From positions 1 through 6,002 of the forward strand of contig JAFZBT010000028.1 in assembly GCA_017561615.1 (NCBI GenBank): a DNA stretch of 6,002 nt, given 5' to 3'. Positions 1 through 5,375 of the stretch are shown one piece after another (the stretch's first letter is position 1; the number at the start of each line of letters is the position of its first letter). The notes under the pieces were generated by a model. That model had not been told where the DNA came from and ran no database searches. It worked only from the letters and a program-made list of their open reading frames with translations. A program made the translations under genes and the position numbers. This DNA is from Erysipelotrichaceae bacterium (GTDB lineage Bacteria; Bacillota_I; Bacilli_A; Erysipelotrichales; Erysipelotrichaceae).

Positions 1-753
1 ACCTCTAACTTCTGCCCCAAGGCCTCCGGCTTCAAGAACTTCGTCGACCTGTTTACGGCCACCTATTACGGCGTGCCCAAGGCTTTCCCGAGATGGATGC
101 TCAACACCCTGCTGATCGCCATCATCGACTGCGTCATTTCGACCTTCCTGGTTCTGTCCGTGGCCTACTGCATGTCCAAGCTGAAATTCAAGCTGCGCAA
201 GCCGTTCATGAACATCTCCATGATCATCGGTCTGTTCCCGGGCTTCATGTCCATGATCGCCATCTACTTCCTGCTGAAGTCGATCGGCCTGACCGGTAAC
301 CCGTCTCATCCGGAGTATTCCGTGATCGGCCTGATCCTGGCTTACAGCGCCGGTGCCGGTCTGGGCTTCCAGGTCGCCAAGGGCTTCTTCGATGTCATAC
401 CGAACGCCCTGGTCGAATCTGCCAAGCTGGACGGCTGCACCAACTTCCAGATCTTCATGAAGATCATCCTGCCGCTGGCCAAGCCCATCATCATCTATCA
501 GGCGCTGATGAGCTTCACCGGACCGTGGATGGACTTCATCTTCGCCAAGGTCATCATCGGCGCCGACAATGCCGCCTACTGGACAGTCTCCGTCGGACTG
601 TACTCGCTGCTGTTCGGTACTCACCCGGACACCAACCTGTTCACCCAGTTCGCAGCCGGCTGCGTCGTCGTTGCCGTACCGATCGTCACCCTGTTCATGT
701 TCTTACAGCAGTACTATGTCGAGGGTGTTACGGCCGGTGCCGTAAAGGGCTAA
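1..753 (+). CDS. Sugar ABC transporter permease, MalG family (5' end outside window)
   Basis: This is the inner-membrane permease of a carbohydrate ABC importer (CUT1 type). It pairs with a MalF-like permease, a lipoprotein binding protein and a MsmX/MalK-type ATPase. The frame is open from base 1, so 250 residues are visible. MalG proteins are usually about 270-300 aa, so the missing N-terminus probably holds the first membrane span. The GTG at base 73 is internal and not a start. Visible residues 139-160 form the EAA loop that docks the ATPase (E-S-A-K-L-D-G, then F, then I-I-L-P-L-A-K-P; bases about 415-480). About five hydrophobic spans surround it. The C-terminus (Y-Y-V-E-G-V-T-A-G-A-V-K-G) is typical of MalG. 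Codons strongly favour C or G in the third position, suggesting high expression. Other malF/binding-protein genes are probably upstream, outside the window. The substrate cannot be read from the sequence; maltodextrin-like oligosaccharides are a family-based guess. Confidence 0.93.
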   Translation, partial: TSNFCPKASGFKNFVDLFTATYYGVPKAFPRWMLNTLLIAIIDCVISTFLVLSVAYCMSKLKFKLRKPFMNISMIIGLFPGFMSMIAIYFLLKSIGLTGNPSHPEYSVIGLILAYSAGAGLGFQVAKGFFDVIPNALVESAKLDGCTNFQIFMKIILPLAKPIIIYQALMSFTGPWMDFIFAKVIIGADNAAYWTVSVGLYSLLFGTHPDTNLFTQFAAGCVVVAVPIVTLFMFLQQYYVEGVTAGAVKG

Positions 754-775
754 GACCTGTATCTCAGAACAATAT

Positions 776-801
776 AAAAGCCTGGAACTTTCCAGGCTTT
801 T
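776..801. terminator. Bidirectional intrinsic terminator between convergent transcripts
   Basis: Perfect 12-bp inverted repeat: arms at 776-787 (AAAAGCCTGGAA) and 790-801 (TTCCAGGCTTTT). In RNA the innermost pairs would open to make a normal loop. A T-run closes the hairpin on both strands, so it can end the malG transcript (stop at 751-753) and the opposing operon whose last gene stops at 840. Confidence 0.88.
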
Positions 802-839
802 ACTTTGTCTTGCCGAAACACTCCGGCAGAAGGATTCTC

Positions 840-983
840 CTACTTTTTCTTCTTCAGCAGAGCGACAACGCAGCCGATAACGACGACGGCCACGATGCCG
901 ATGATGTTCCACAGGCCGGCATTGCCGATTGGGCCCAGCGGATCAGGAGCGATGTCAAGAAGACCTAAAATATTTTCCAGCAT
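840..983 (-). CDS. 47-aa single-span membrane microprotein
   Basis: I do not recognise a family. The ATG is at 981-983 and the TAG at 840-842. A perfect AGGAGG (990-995) lies six bases upstream, which makes the start convincing. Residues 1-25 are a short amphipathic helix followed by a Pro/Gly-rich stretch (A-P-D-P-L-G-P-I-G-N). Residues 26-43 are one hydrophobic span (W-N-I-I-G-I-V-A-V-V-V-I-G...). The chain ends in K-K-K-K, so the positive-inside rule predicts a cytoplasmic C-terminus. The gene starts inside the end of the 115-aa membrane protein gene (19-nt overlap, different frame) and is the last gene of the operon. The overlap suggests translational coupling and a joint complex with that protein. 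The tail resembles a sortase anchor, but there is no LPxTG motif and no signal peptide. Coding is supported by the RBS, codon use and protein-like composition; function is unknown. Confidence 0.8.
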   Translation of the reverse strand: MLENILGLLDIAPDPLGPIGNAGLWNIIGIVAVVVIGCVVALLKKKK

Positions 984-1312
984 AATAAACCTCCTATGAT
1001 GGACAACAGGTTGGCGGCCAGTGACAGCAGCCAGCCGTTGACATCTTCATCTAAATTATAACGATATAACAGCGCCTCGACAACCACAACCAGCGGTTCC
1101 AGTACCAGATAAAGCACGGCTCTTCTTCCCGCATCGGCCATACCGAAATGATACATCAGGTAATTCAGCAGGTTGATGAGCGGGTTGGTGATCGCATTGG
1201 CCAGTACGACGGTCAGCAGATCGGAAGGTTTTCTGATCTTAAGGCACCAGGCCACGGCGGCTTCGATAATGACGGTCAGGACCAGCGGCAGGATGAAGTT
1301 ATTCCAGATCAT
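965..1312 (-). CDS. Small polytopic membrane protein, 115 aa, function unknown
   Basis: A hydrophobic protein with about four predicted spans: residues 4-24, about 32-55, about 65-83 and about 92-112. Two polar features stand out. The first is a basic loop, K-I-R-K-P-S-D, followed by the conserved-looking N-A-I-T-N-P-L-I-N-L-L-N segment. The second is an acidic loop, R-Y-N-L-D-E-D-V-N-G. I recall similar short proteins (E-A-x-V-A-W-x-L-K-I-R-K-P near the N-terminus, T-N-P in helix 2) as uncharacterised in Bacillota, but cannot name a family. The start at 1310-1312 lies inside the 3' end of the MFS gene (14-nt overlap), with a GAGG-type RBS about ten bases upstream. The 3' end overlaps the 47-aa microprotein gene by 19 nt, and its own I-G-G codons form the AGGAGG of that gene. 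Likely translated by coupling and likely to act with its neighbours. Confidence 0.85.
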   Translation of the reverse strand: MIWNNFILPLVLTVIIEAAVAWCLKIRKPSDLLTVVLANAITNPLINLLNYLMYHFGMADAGRRAVLYLVLEPLVVVVEALLYRYNLDEDVNGWLLSLAANLLSIIGGLLCWKIF

Positions 1313-2336
1313 CTTTACACATCCTCACGGCCGGCAGCAGGGCCGCCAGGGAAACCAGGGAACACACCGCTCCCAGTAACGGCGGAAGACTGCTGGCATA
1401 GCCGTAGGCAACCGGCAGCCAGCCGACATACAGCGCCACGGTCAGCAAGCCGAAGGCCGCGCCCGGCTGATCCGGCATGACCCTGGCCATCAGATACAAT
1501 GTAAGCGGCATGGACATGTTAAAGCTCAGCAGGGCCAGTAAGCCGCCGATGACATTATTGCCTGCCAGAAAGCCTGCAAAGGCCGTCAGAAGCGATATTA
1601 TCATCGTCTTTCTGATTCCGACGCGGGCTGCGATGATGCCGCCCAGCATCTTTCCCCCGGCCACGCACACCACGCTGAGTATCGTCAGCAATGTGGTCGT
1701 CTTCCAGCTGAAGCTGACCGCCATGCCCACCAGAGAACGCATCGTCACCACGGCAAAGCACAGCAGGGCAACGATGAGCGCCTTACCGGCTGTTCTTTCT
1801 TCCGGCTGCCGGTAGGCCATGCGGTTGCGTCCGTAGCAGCTGATTATCAGCATGCTGATGAGCATCATGATCACGCAGACGGCGATCTTGACGGGCACAT
1901 AGGCAGCTGAACCGCTCAGAAGCCGGCCGAAAAGCAGACCCAGCGCTCCCGGGGCGACGAAGACGCCCAGAGCCGCGCCCTTAAACCCGCTGCGGTCATC
2001 CTCGCGGATGGCCAGGATCCCGCCGCCGACATGGAACAGCGCATTGCCCAGCCCGGCCATGACCGGGGCATACCAGCTGCCGGCCATCGTCAGCATGGTG
2101 CCGGCCAGCACCATCATCACGCTGCTCAGCAGCCGGTCATGGTTTCTTTCCGTCAGCCGGTCGGCCAGAATGCCGAAGGGCAGCTGCAGCACGAAGGCCA
2201 GGAAATTGTAGATGACATAGCCGGCAAAGGGCAGGGATGTATCATGGTAAAGCCCATAGGCGCACAGGAAATCCACCAGCATGTGCTGGAGTGATAACAG
2301 GGCGATCATTCTGACTGCCATTCTGCTTTCTTTCAT
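1299..2336 (-). CDS. Small MFS transporter, 345 aa
   Basis: Integral-membrane carrier of the major facilitator superfamily, probably exporting or importing a small molecule by ion coupling. About 11-12 hydrophobic segments are seen. The loop between helices 2 and 3 has a motif-A-like G-I-L-A-D-R-L-T-E-R (residues 55-64). Helix 4 carries G-L-G-N-A-L-F-H-V-G-G-G (95-106), which resembles the G-x-x-x-A-L-F-H segment of fosmidomycin-resistance (Fsr)-like carriers. A charged central loop (about 168-185) separates the halves. At 345 aa it is shorter than the usual ~400, mostly from short loops. The chosen ATG at 2334-2336 has GGGAGG nine bases upstream (2346-2351). A second Met at residue 6 has no better site. 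It begins 16 nt after the stop of the 457-aa gene and overlaps the 115-aa gene, so it is the second gene of the operon. Substrate unknown; the Fsr resemblance is from memory and not evidence of drug resistance. Confidence 0.88.
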   Translation of the reverse strand: MKESRMAVRMIALLSLQHMLVDFLCAYGLYHDTSLPFAGYVIYNFLAFVLQLPFGILADRLTERNHDRLLSSVMMVLAGTMLTMAGSWYAPVMAGLGNALFHVGGGILAIREDDRSGFKGAALGVFVAPGALGLLFGRLLSGSAAYVPVKIAVCVIMMLISMLIISCYGRNRMAYRQPEERTAGKALIVALLCFAVVTMRSLVGMAVSFSWKTTTLLTILSVVCVAGGKMLGGIIAARVGIRKTMIISLLTAFAGFLAGNNVIGGLLALLSFNMSMPLTLYLMARVMPDQPGAAFGLLTVALYVGWLPVAYGYASSLPPLLGAVCSLVSLAALLPAVRMCKDDLE

Positions 2337-2352
2337 TTTCCTTTTCCTCCCT

Positions 2353-3726
2353 TCACAACGGTTCCACGGTATTGGCCATGAAGTCAGCTACGCTCAGCCA
2401 CTCCTGGCTGAAATGAGCCGTTTCACGGTCAAGCCGTCTGACCGTTCCGTTCTTATTCAGAATAACGCGGTCGCCATCGCCGCAGCAGGCGATCACAATG
2501 CCATTTCTGTCTTCCTCAGCCAGCTCTTCACTGAGCATGTCATGACGGTAGCTAACGGTTTCCTTCCGGGACTCCCGATAGCTCAGAAACCGGTACTCTC
2601 CGGTTTCATCGATGCCGAAGCCGTCAGCGAAAGCGTAGTAGGGAAGCAGAGTGAGGTAGGGATCTTCCCTGACCTCGTTCTTCTGATCATCGGTCATGCG
2701 CTTATTGAAATCCTCAGGCATTTCCTGCTTTCTCTTCCTGAGCAGCTGCAGCGCCATTCTGTCGGTAACCTTTCTTGCCGGTCTTTCTGAATTCACAACC
2801 TTTTCATACTCCAGCAGACGCTGCTGGCAGACTTCCTCATCAGGAAACATCCGGACAGCCGATTCTCTGATCCGGCTGCCGGCATAAGGCTGCTTCAGTA
2901 CGGCAACCGGGATAAGCGATGAGCGGCTCACAGCGCCTTCCCTTATCATTCCCTCAGCAATGTCCTTACGTATCAGGATCTGCAGGTCTCTGGTCGTTTC
3001 CATTGTCCTGCCGCAGAAATAACCGACGCCTTCCTCAGGCATGTCTTCTTCCAGATAACAGGCATCGACATTGATCTTCAGGCTCGCAAAGACCTCCGCC
3101 AGCCTTTCCAGGCAGCCTCCCAGCTGACTGACGGTTTCTCTTTTCAGCGAACGGCTGAGCGGACCGGACCAGCTGCCCGTGAACTCCAGTCTGCGGGCTA
3201 TCCGCTTTTCGGGGAGCATGGAGAAGTACTGTTCCCCGGCTTTCCTTCCACAGTCTCTGACCCAGCAGAAGCGCAGGCTGTAGATGCCTTCTGCGATGCA
3301 GTAACGGCGGAAGCGGTCCGGTACAAAGACGCCGTACCAGCAGTGCTCTCTGGGCTTTCCGTCGATAATGCCTGCCGCCCTGATTACCGGCAGGCTCCAC
3401 TGTTTCCTGTTATCGACTCTTTCTATTTCATTGTTGGTTTCCGCAGCGTAAAGATGGCGGCATTTCAAAACATACCACTGACTGTCGGAGACGTCATATT
3501 TTCTTTCATAAATACCTTCAGCCCTGACACCGTTTTTCATACAGCAATCCTCAATGGCCTGCAGAACGCGCTGAGCAGATGGGGAATGGAGATCCAGTCT
3601 GCTGGAGCCGACGGTATTGCTCTTCTGACCAATTGAACGAACGAAATCAATCTGTTTTCTGATTTCTCTGTCTTCCTTCTTCAATTTCCATCTGATCGTC
3701 CAGGTAAGATACTCTGAATATTTCAT
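2353..3726 (-). CDS. Unrecognised 457-aa protein with a possible SUKH (SMI1/KNR4)-like C-terminal domain
   Basis: First gene of the operon. It has no signal peptide or membrane span, so it is probably cytoplasmic. The frame opens at a TTG (3736-3738), but I prefer the ATG at 3724-3726 because GGAG (3733-3736) lies six bases upstream of it. The N-terminal two thirds (1-345) are rich in Arg, Lys and Glu, with scattered Cys and aromatic motifs such as C-W-Y-G-V-F-V-P-D-R-F-R-R-Y and L-R-F-C-W-V-R-D-C. I recognise no enzyme or nucleic-acid motif there. A charged helical linker (about 300-350) leads to a C-terminal region (about 355-455). That region has Y-A-F-A-D-G-F-G-I-D, then I-V-I-A-C-C-G-D-G-D-R-V-I-L, N-G-T-V-R-R-L-D-R-E and a final S-V-A-D-F-M. 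This order resembles the 'G-x-G-D-x-y-x-l-d ... v-y-x-x-d-H-e ... s-f-x-e-f' pattern of SUKH domains, which occur in toxin-immunity and regulatory proteins. The match is by eye and could be wrong. Coding itself is secure. Confidence 0.8.
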   Translation of the reverse strand: MKYSEYLTWTIRWKLKKEDREIRKQIDFVRSIGQKSNTVGSSRLDLHSPSAQRVLQAIEDCCMKNGVRAEGIYERKYDVSDSQWYVLKCRHLYAAETNNEIERVDNRKQWSLPVIRAAGIIDGKPREHCWYGVFVPDRFRRYCIAEGIYSLRFCWVRDCGRKAGEQYFSMLPEKRIARRLEFTGSWSGPLSRSLKRETVSQLGGCLERLAEVFASLKINVDACYLEEDMPEEGVGYFCGRTMETTRDLQILIRKDIAEGMIREGAVSRSSLIPVAVLKQPYAGSRIRESAVRMFPDEEVCQQRLLEYEKVVNSERPARKVTDRMALQLLRKRKQEMPEDFNKRMTDDQKNEVREDPYLTLLPYYAFADGFGIDETGEYRFLSYRESRKETVSYRHDMLSEELAEEDRNGIVIACCGDGDRVILNKNGTVRRLDRETAHFSQEWLSVADFMANTVEPL

Positions 3727-3806
3727 TCCGTTCTCCAAAGCGTGTGGCTTAAGAAGCCATGTTATTCATTCACTACCATTATAGCACCCCATTCTCTTCC
3801 GGAAGA
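3727..3806 (-). promoter_or_regulatory. Extended -10 promoter and leader of the four-gene operon
   Basis: On the minus strand a perfect TATAAT (3778-3783) is preceded by TG and one base (TGC-TATAAT), an extended -10. No TTGACA-like -35 lies 16-19 bases upstream. Instead a 12-bp palindrome, TCTTCCGGAAGA (3795-3806), covers that position and could be an operator. Transcription should begin near 3771, giving a leader of about 45 nt. The leader has a short inverted repeat GGCTT-CTT-AAGCC (3746-3758) just upstream of the RBS. The promoter is clear by sequence; the operator role is a guess. Confidence 0.65.
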
Positions 3807-3867
3807 TTCGGCTTTGCCTGAACATAAACATGATGTGATGGTTATTGTATGCAACATCGTGAAAAAG

Positions 3868-3876
3868 TGCTAATAT
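3868..3876 (+). promoter_or_regulatory. Extended -10 promoter of tRNA-Ala
   Basis: TGC-TAATAT lies 16 bases before the first base of the mature tRNA, which puts the start site near 3883 and leaves a leader of under ten bases. No good -35 box is seen at 16-18 bases; TTGTAT (3845-3850) is 20 bases upstream and too far. The promoter diverges from that of the minus-strand operon. Confidence 0.55.
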
Positions 3877-3891
3877 ATCTATGTGCCTTTT

Positions 3892-3967
3892 GGGGGATTA
3901 GCTCAGCTGGAAGAGCGCCTGGTTCGCAATCAGGAGGTCACGGGTTCGAATCCCGCATTCTCCACCA
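3892..3967 (+). tRNA. tRNA-Ala, anticodon CGC (reads GCG)
   Basis: Full cloverleaf of 76 nt with encoded CCA (3965-3967). The acceptor GGGGGAT pairs with ATTCTCC and includes the G3:U70 wobble, the main alanine identity element, with discriminator A73. The D arm is GCTC/GAGC with G18-G19. The anticodon stem CCTGG/TCAGG encloses TTCGCAA, giving anticodon CGC at 3925-3927. The T loop is TTCGAAT. One oddity is that the outermost T-stem pair is A49:C65, a mismatch where A:U or C:G is normal. The gene stands alone, with its own promoter and terminator. Confidence 0.96.
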
Positions 3968-3978
3968 TATCGAAAATG

Positions 3979-4005
3979 ACATGCACCTGCTGCATGTTTT
4001 CTTTT
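3979..4005 (+). terminator. Intrinsic terminator of tRNA-Ala
   Basis: A 7-bp perfect stem, ACATGCA (3979-3985) and TGCATGT (3991-3997), has a CCTGC loop. It is followed by TTTCTTTT (3998-4005) and starts 12 bases after the tRNA CCA end. Confidence 0.85.
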
Positions 4006-4036
4006 GACGAAGGCTCATTCAGGTAATACTTATGAT

Positions 4037-4379
4037 ATGAAGAAACTGCTGGAAACCGAAAGACTGTTACTTATTCCGATCGATGTCCAGATCATCGATG
4101 CTCTTCTGGAGTCAGACGAGCGGTTTCATAGCTTCAAGGCTTTACCGGTCAACGTCACCAGTGAAATCGGCCAGGCATGAATCCGGCTTATTGAGGCAGA
4201 GGTTACATGAGTGAAGCCCTGAAGGTCATGATGGAGTATGGAAAAGATAACGGCATCAGTCTGGTAATTACCAGGGCCACTCAGGACAACGTCAGATTGA
4301 AGAACATTCTGAAGAGAGAAGTTTTTTCATTAAGGAAATCAGAGAAAATAAACTGCTTTTCGAGAAGATCAACAGCTGA
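4037..4379 (+). pseudogene. Decayed GNAT-family N-acetyltransferase (RimJ/RimL-like)
   Basis: Remnants of one GNAT acetyltransferase lie in three frames. Frame 2 from the ATG at 4037 gives the N-terminus with L-E-T-E-R-L-L-L-I-P, the first strand of RimJ/RimL-type enzymes, and runs to T-S-E-I-G before the stop at 4178-4180. A one-base deletion near 4172-4173 shifts to frame 1. That frame reads G-M-N-P-A-Y, a TGA stop (4192-4194), then G-R-G-Y-M-S-E-A-L, the acetyl-CoA pyrophosphate-binding motif. It continues through D-N-V-R-L-K-N-I-L-K-R. Near 4315-4320 a second frameshift moves to frame 3, which reads F-F-I-K-E-I-R-E-N-K-L-L-F-E-K and stops at 4377-4379. The segment between D-E-R-F-H-S and F-K-A-L-P-V also seems to lack about 40-50 residues compared with the usual ~165-180 aa. 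It cannot make an active enzyme. No convincing RBS is seen at 4037. Confidence 0.85.
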
Positions 4380-4394
4380 TAGCTGATCATCACG

Positions 4395-4425
4395 CAAATG
4401 AAAACCGGGAATAAGAATTCCCGGT
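4395..4425 (-). terminator. Intrinsic terminator of the esterase gene
   Basis: The 9-bp perfect arms are 4404-4412 (ACCGGGAAT) and 4417-4425 (ATTCCCGGT). On the minus strand the hairpin is followed by TTTTCATTT. It lies 36 nt beyond the esterase stop. The plus-strand side has no T-run, so it works in one direction. Confidence 0.88.
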
Positions 4426-4461
4426 CATATGACATGACTTGCAGGAGGCAATGACCTTCTG

Positions 4462-5241
4462 CTATTTTTCTTCGACGTGGTAGTTCAGCCACTTCAACAC
4501 ATGATAAATGTACTCAGCCCAGAACTCCCAATGGTGACCTCCCTCACCATCCTCGTAGGTAACTTCAGCTCCGCATTCACGCAGTGCGCGGGCAATTGAC
4601 CGGTTGGCTTCGAAAAGGAAATCCTGTCTGCCGCAGGCGACATAGAACTTGGGAAATTCAACACCGTTATCAGTCATTTGTTTCATCAGGTAGCGGGGAT
4701 TGCGGTCGCTGTTTCTGGTTTTTTCCAGATCACCGAAATTCATCAGCTCACCGATGGTATTGCCTTCGGTTTCCACGACATCCTGCGGATATTCATAGAA
4801 ATGCAAAGCTCCGGAAAGAACGGCGGCCTTGCCGAAGACATCATGATATTTCAGAGCGTTACGCAAAGTACCGAAGCCGCCCATGGAAAGACCGCAGATG
4901 AAGGTATCCTCCTTCCGGCAGGACAGCGGAAACATTTCCCTGGTTACTTCAATCAGTTCTCTTCCGATATATTCCCCGAAATCACCCAGTGCTCCGTTTT
5001 CCACCAGGATGTCCATGTAAAAGGAGTTTTCCGCTGAAGGCATGACGACGGCCAGACCGCTGTTTTCAGCCAGTCTTCTGATGTTGGTGTTCATCAGCCA
5101 GGCATTACAGTTCTCCTTCAGACCGTGCAGCAGATACAGTGTCGGGTAAGGCCCCTTGAATTTCTCATAGGGCAGAATGACATTGAAGACAACATTTCTC
5201 TTCAATGTCTGTGAGCGATAATCAACTTGTAAAAGCGCCAT
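4462..5241 (-). CDS. Serine carboxylesterase, esterase D / tributyrin esterase family
   Basis: An alpha/beta-hydrolase of 259 aa that splits short-chain acyl or aryl esters. No signal peptide is present, so it is cytoplasmic. The oxyanion-hole H-G is at 39-40 (Y-L-L-H-G). The nucleophile elbow G-L-S-M-G-G-F-G places Ser119. The acid is Asp207 (C-G-R-Q-D-F-L) and the base His236 (G-G-H-H-W-E-F-W). All three catalytic residues are in the order and spacing of PF00756 esterases. Length and motifs are close to lactic-acid-bacterial tributyrin esterase EstA; acetylxylan, feruloyl or S-formylglutathione hydrolase activities are alternatives. The usual D in G-G-H-D-W is His237 here, a mild variation. 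The ATG at 5239-5241 has AGGGGG (5248-5253) six bases upstream. The gene is monocistronic, with its own promoter and terminator. A role in deacylating imported sugars would fit the flanking sugar-transport genes but is only inferred. Confidence 0.93.
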   Translation of the reverse strand: MALLQVDYRSQTLKRNVVFNVILPYEKFKGPYPTLYLLHGLKENCNAWLMNTNIRRLAENSGLAVVMPSAENSFYMDILVENGALGDFGEYIGRELIEVTREMFPLSCRKEDTFICGLSMGGFGTLRNALKYHDVFGKAAVLSGALHFYEYPQDVVETEGNTIGELMNFGDLEKTRNSDRNPRYLMKQMTDNGVEFPKFYVACGRQDFLFEANRSIARALRECGAEVTYEDGEGGHHWEFWAEYIYHVLKWLNYHVEEK

Positions 5242-5282
5242 ATTGGTCCCCCTTTATTAGCCTTTTTTCTGTCTATGAATGA

Positions 5283-5312
5283 ATTTTAACACATGATCTT
5301 TCTTAATCTCAA
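5283..5312 (-). promoter_or_regulatory. Promoter of the esterase gene
   Basis: On the minus strand, TTGAGA (5307-5312) and TAAAAT (5283-5288) are separated by 18 bases. A TG one base before the -10 adds an extended element. The predicted start is about 35 nt upstream of the esterase ATG. The region up to 5334 has no gene. Confidence 0.6.
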
Positions 5313-5330
5313 ACAACATGACCTGCCAAT

Positions 5331-5360
5331 TTAAAACCGGGAAGCTGATGCTTCCCGGTT
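5331..5360 (-). terminator. Intrinsic terminator of the MsmX-type ATPase gene
   Basis: An 11-bp perfect stem, AACCGGGAAGC (5335-5345) and GCTTCCCGGTT (5350-5360), has a 4-base loop. On the minus strand it is followed by a TTTTAAATT tract (stem base plus 5331-5334). It lies 15 nt past the stop of the ATPase gene. Its plus-strand exit (TCTCTTTG) is weaker. Confidence 0.88.
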
Positions 5361-5375
5361 CTCTTTGTCATGAAC

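Noticed and set aside
525..968. Open frame on the plus strand overlapping the malG 3' end and the terminator
   Set aside because: It is a shadow of malG with His/Arg-rich composition, and it runs through the terminator and antisense to the microprotein gene.
840..983. 47-aa protein as a sortase-anchored surface protein
   Set aside because: It has a hydrophobic span and a lysine tail but no LPxTG motif and no N-terminal signal peptide.
2281..2790. 169-codon plus-strand open frame antisense to the 457-aa gene
   Set aside because: No RBS, no protein family pattern; it mirrors the codon bias of the real minus-strand gene.
3736..3738. TTG as the start of the 457-aa gene
   Set aside because: The ATG four codons later has GGAG at the right distance; the TTG overlaps that RBS and has none of its own.
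3749..3769. Seven-codon micro-ORF (M-N-N-M-A-S-stop) in the operon leader, possible leader peptide
   Set aside because: It would start within about three bases of the predicted transcript start and has no RBS or regulatory codon run.
3940..4036. tRNA 3' end as an attachment site of an integrated element
   Set aside because: No second copy of the tRNA 3' end, no integrase and no phage or plasmid genes appear in the window.
4292..4492. 66-codon minus-strand open frame after the esterase
   Set aside because: It overlaps the esterase end, crosses the esterase terminator and runs antisense to the GNAT remnant.
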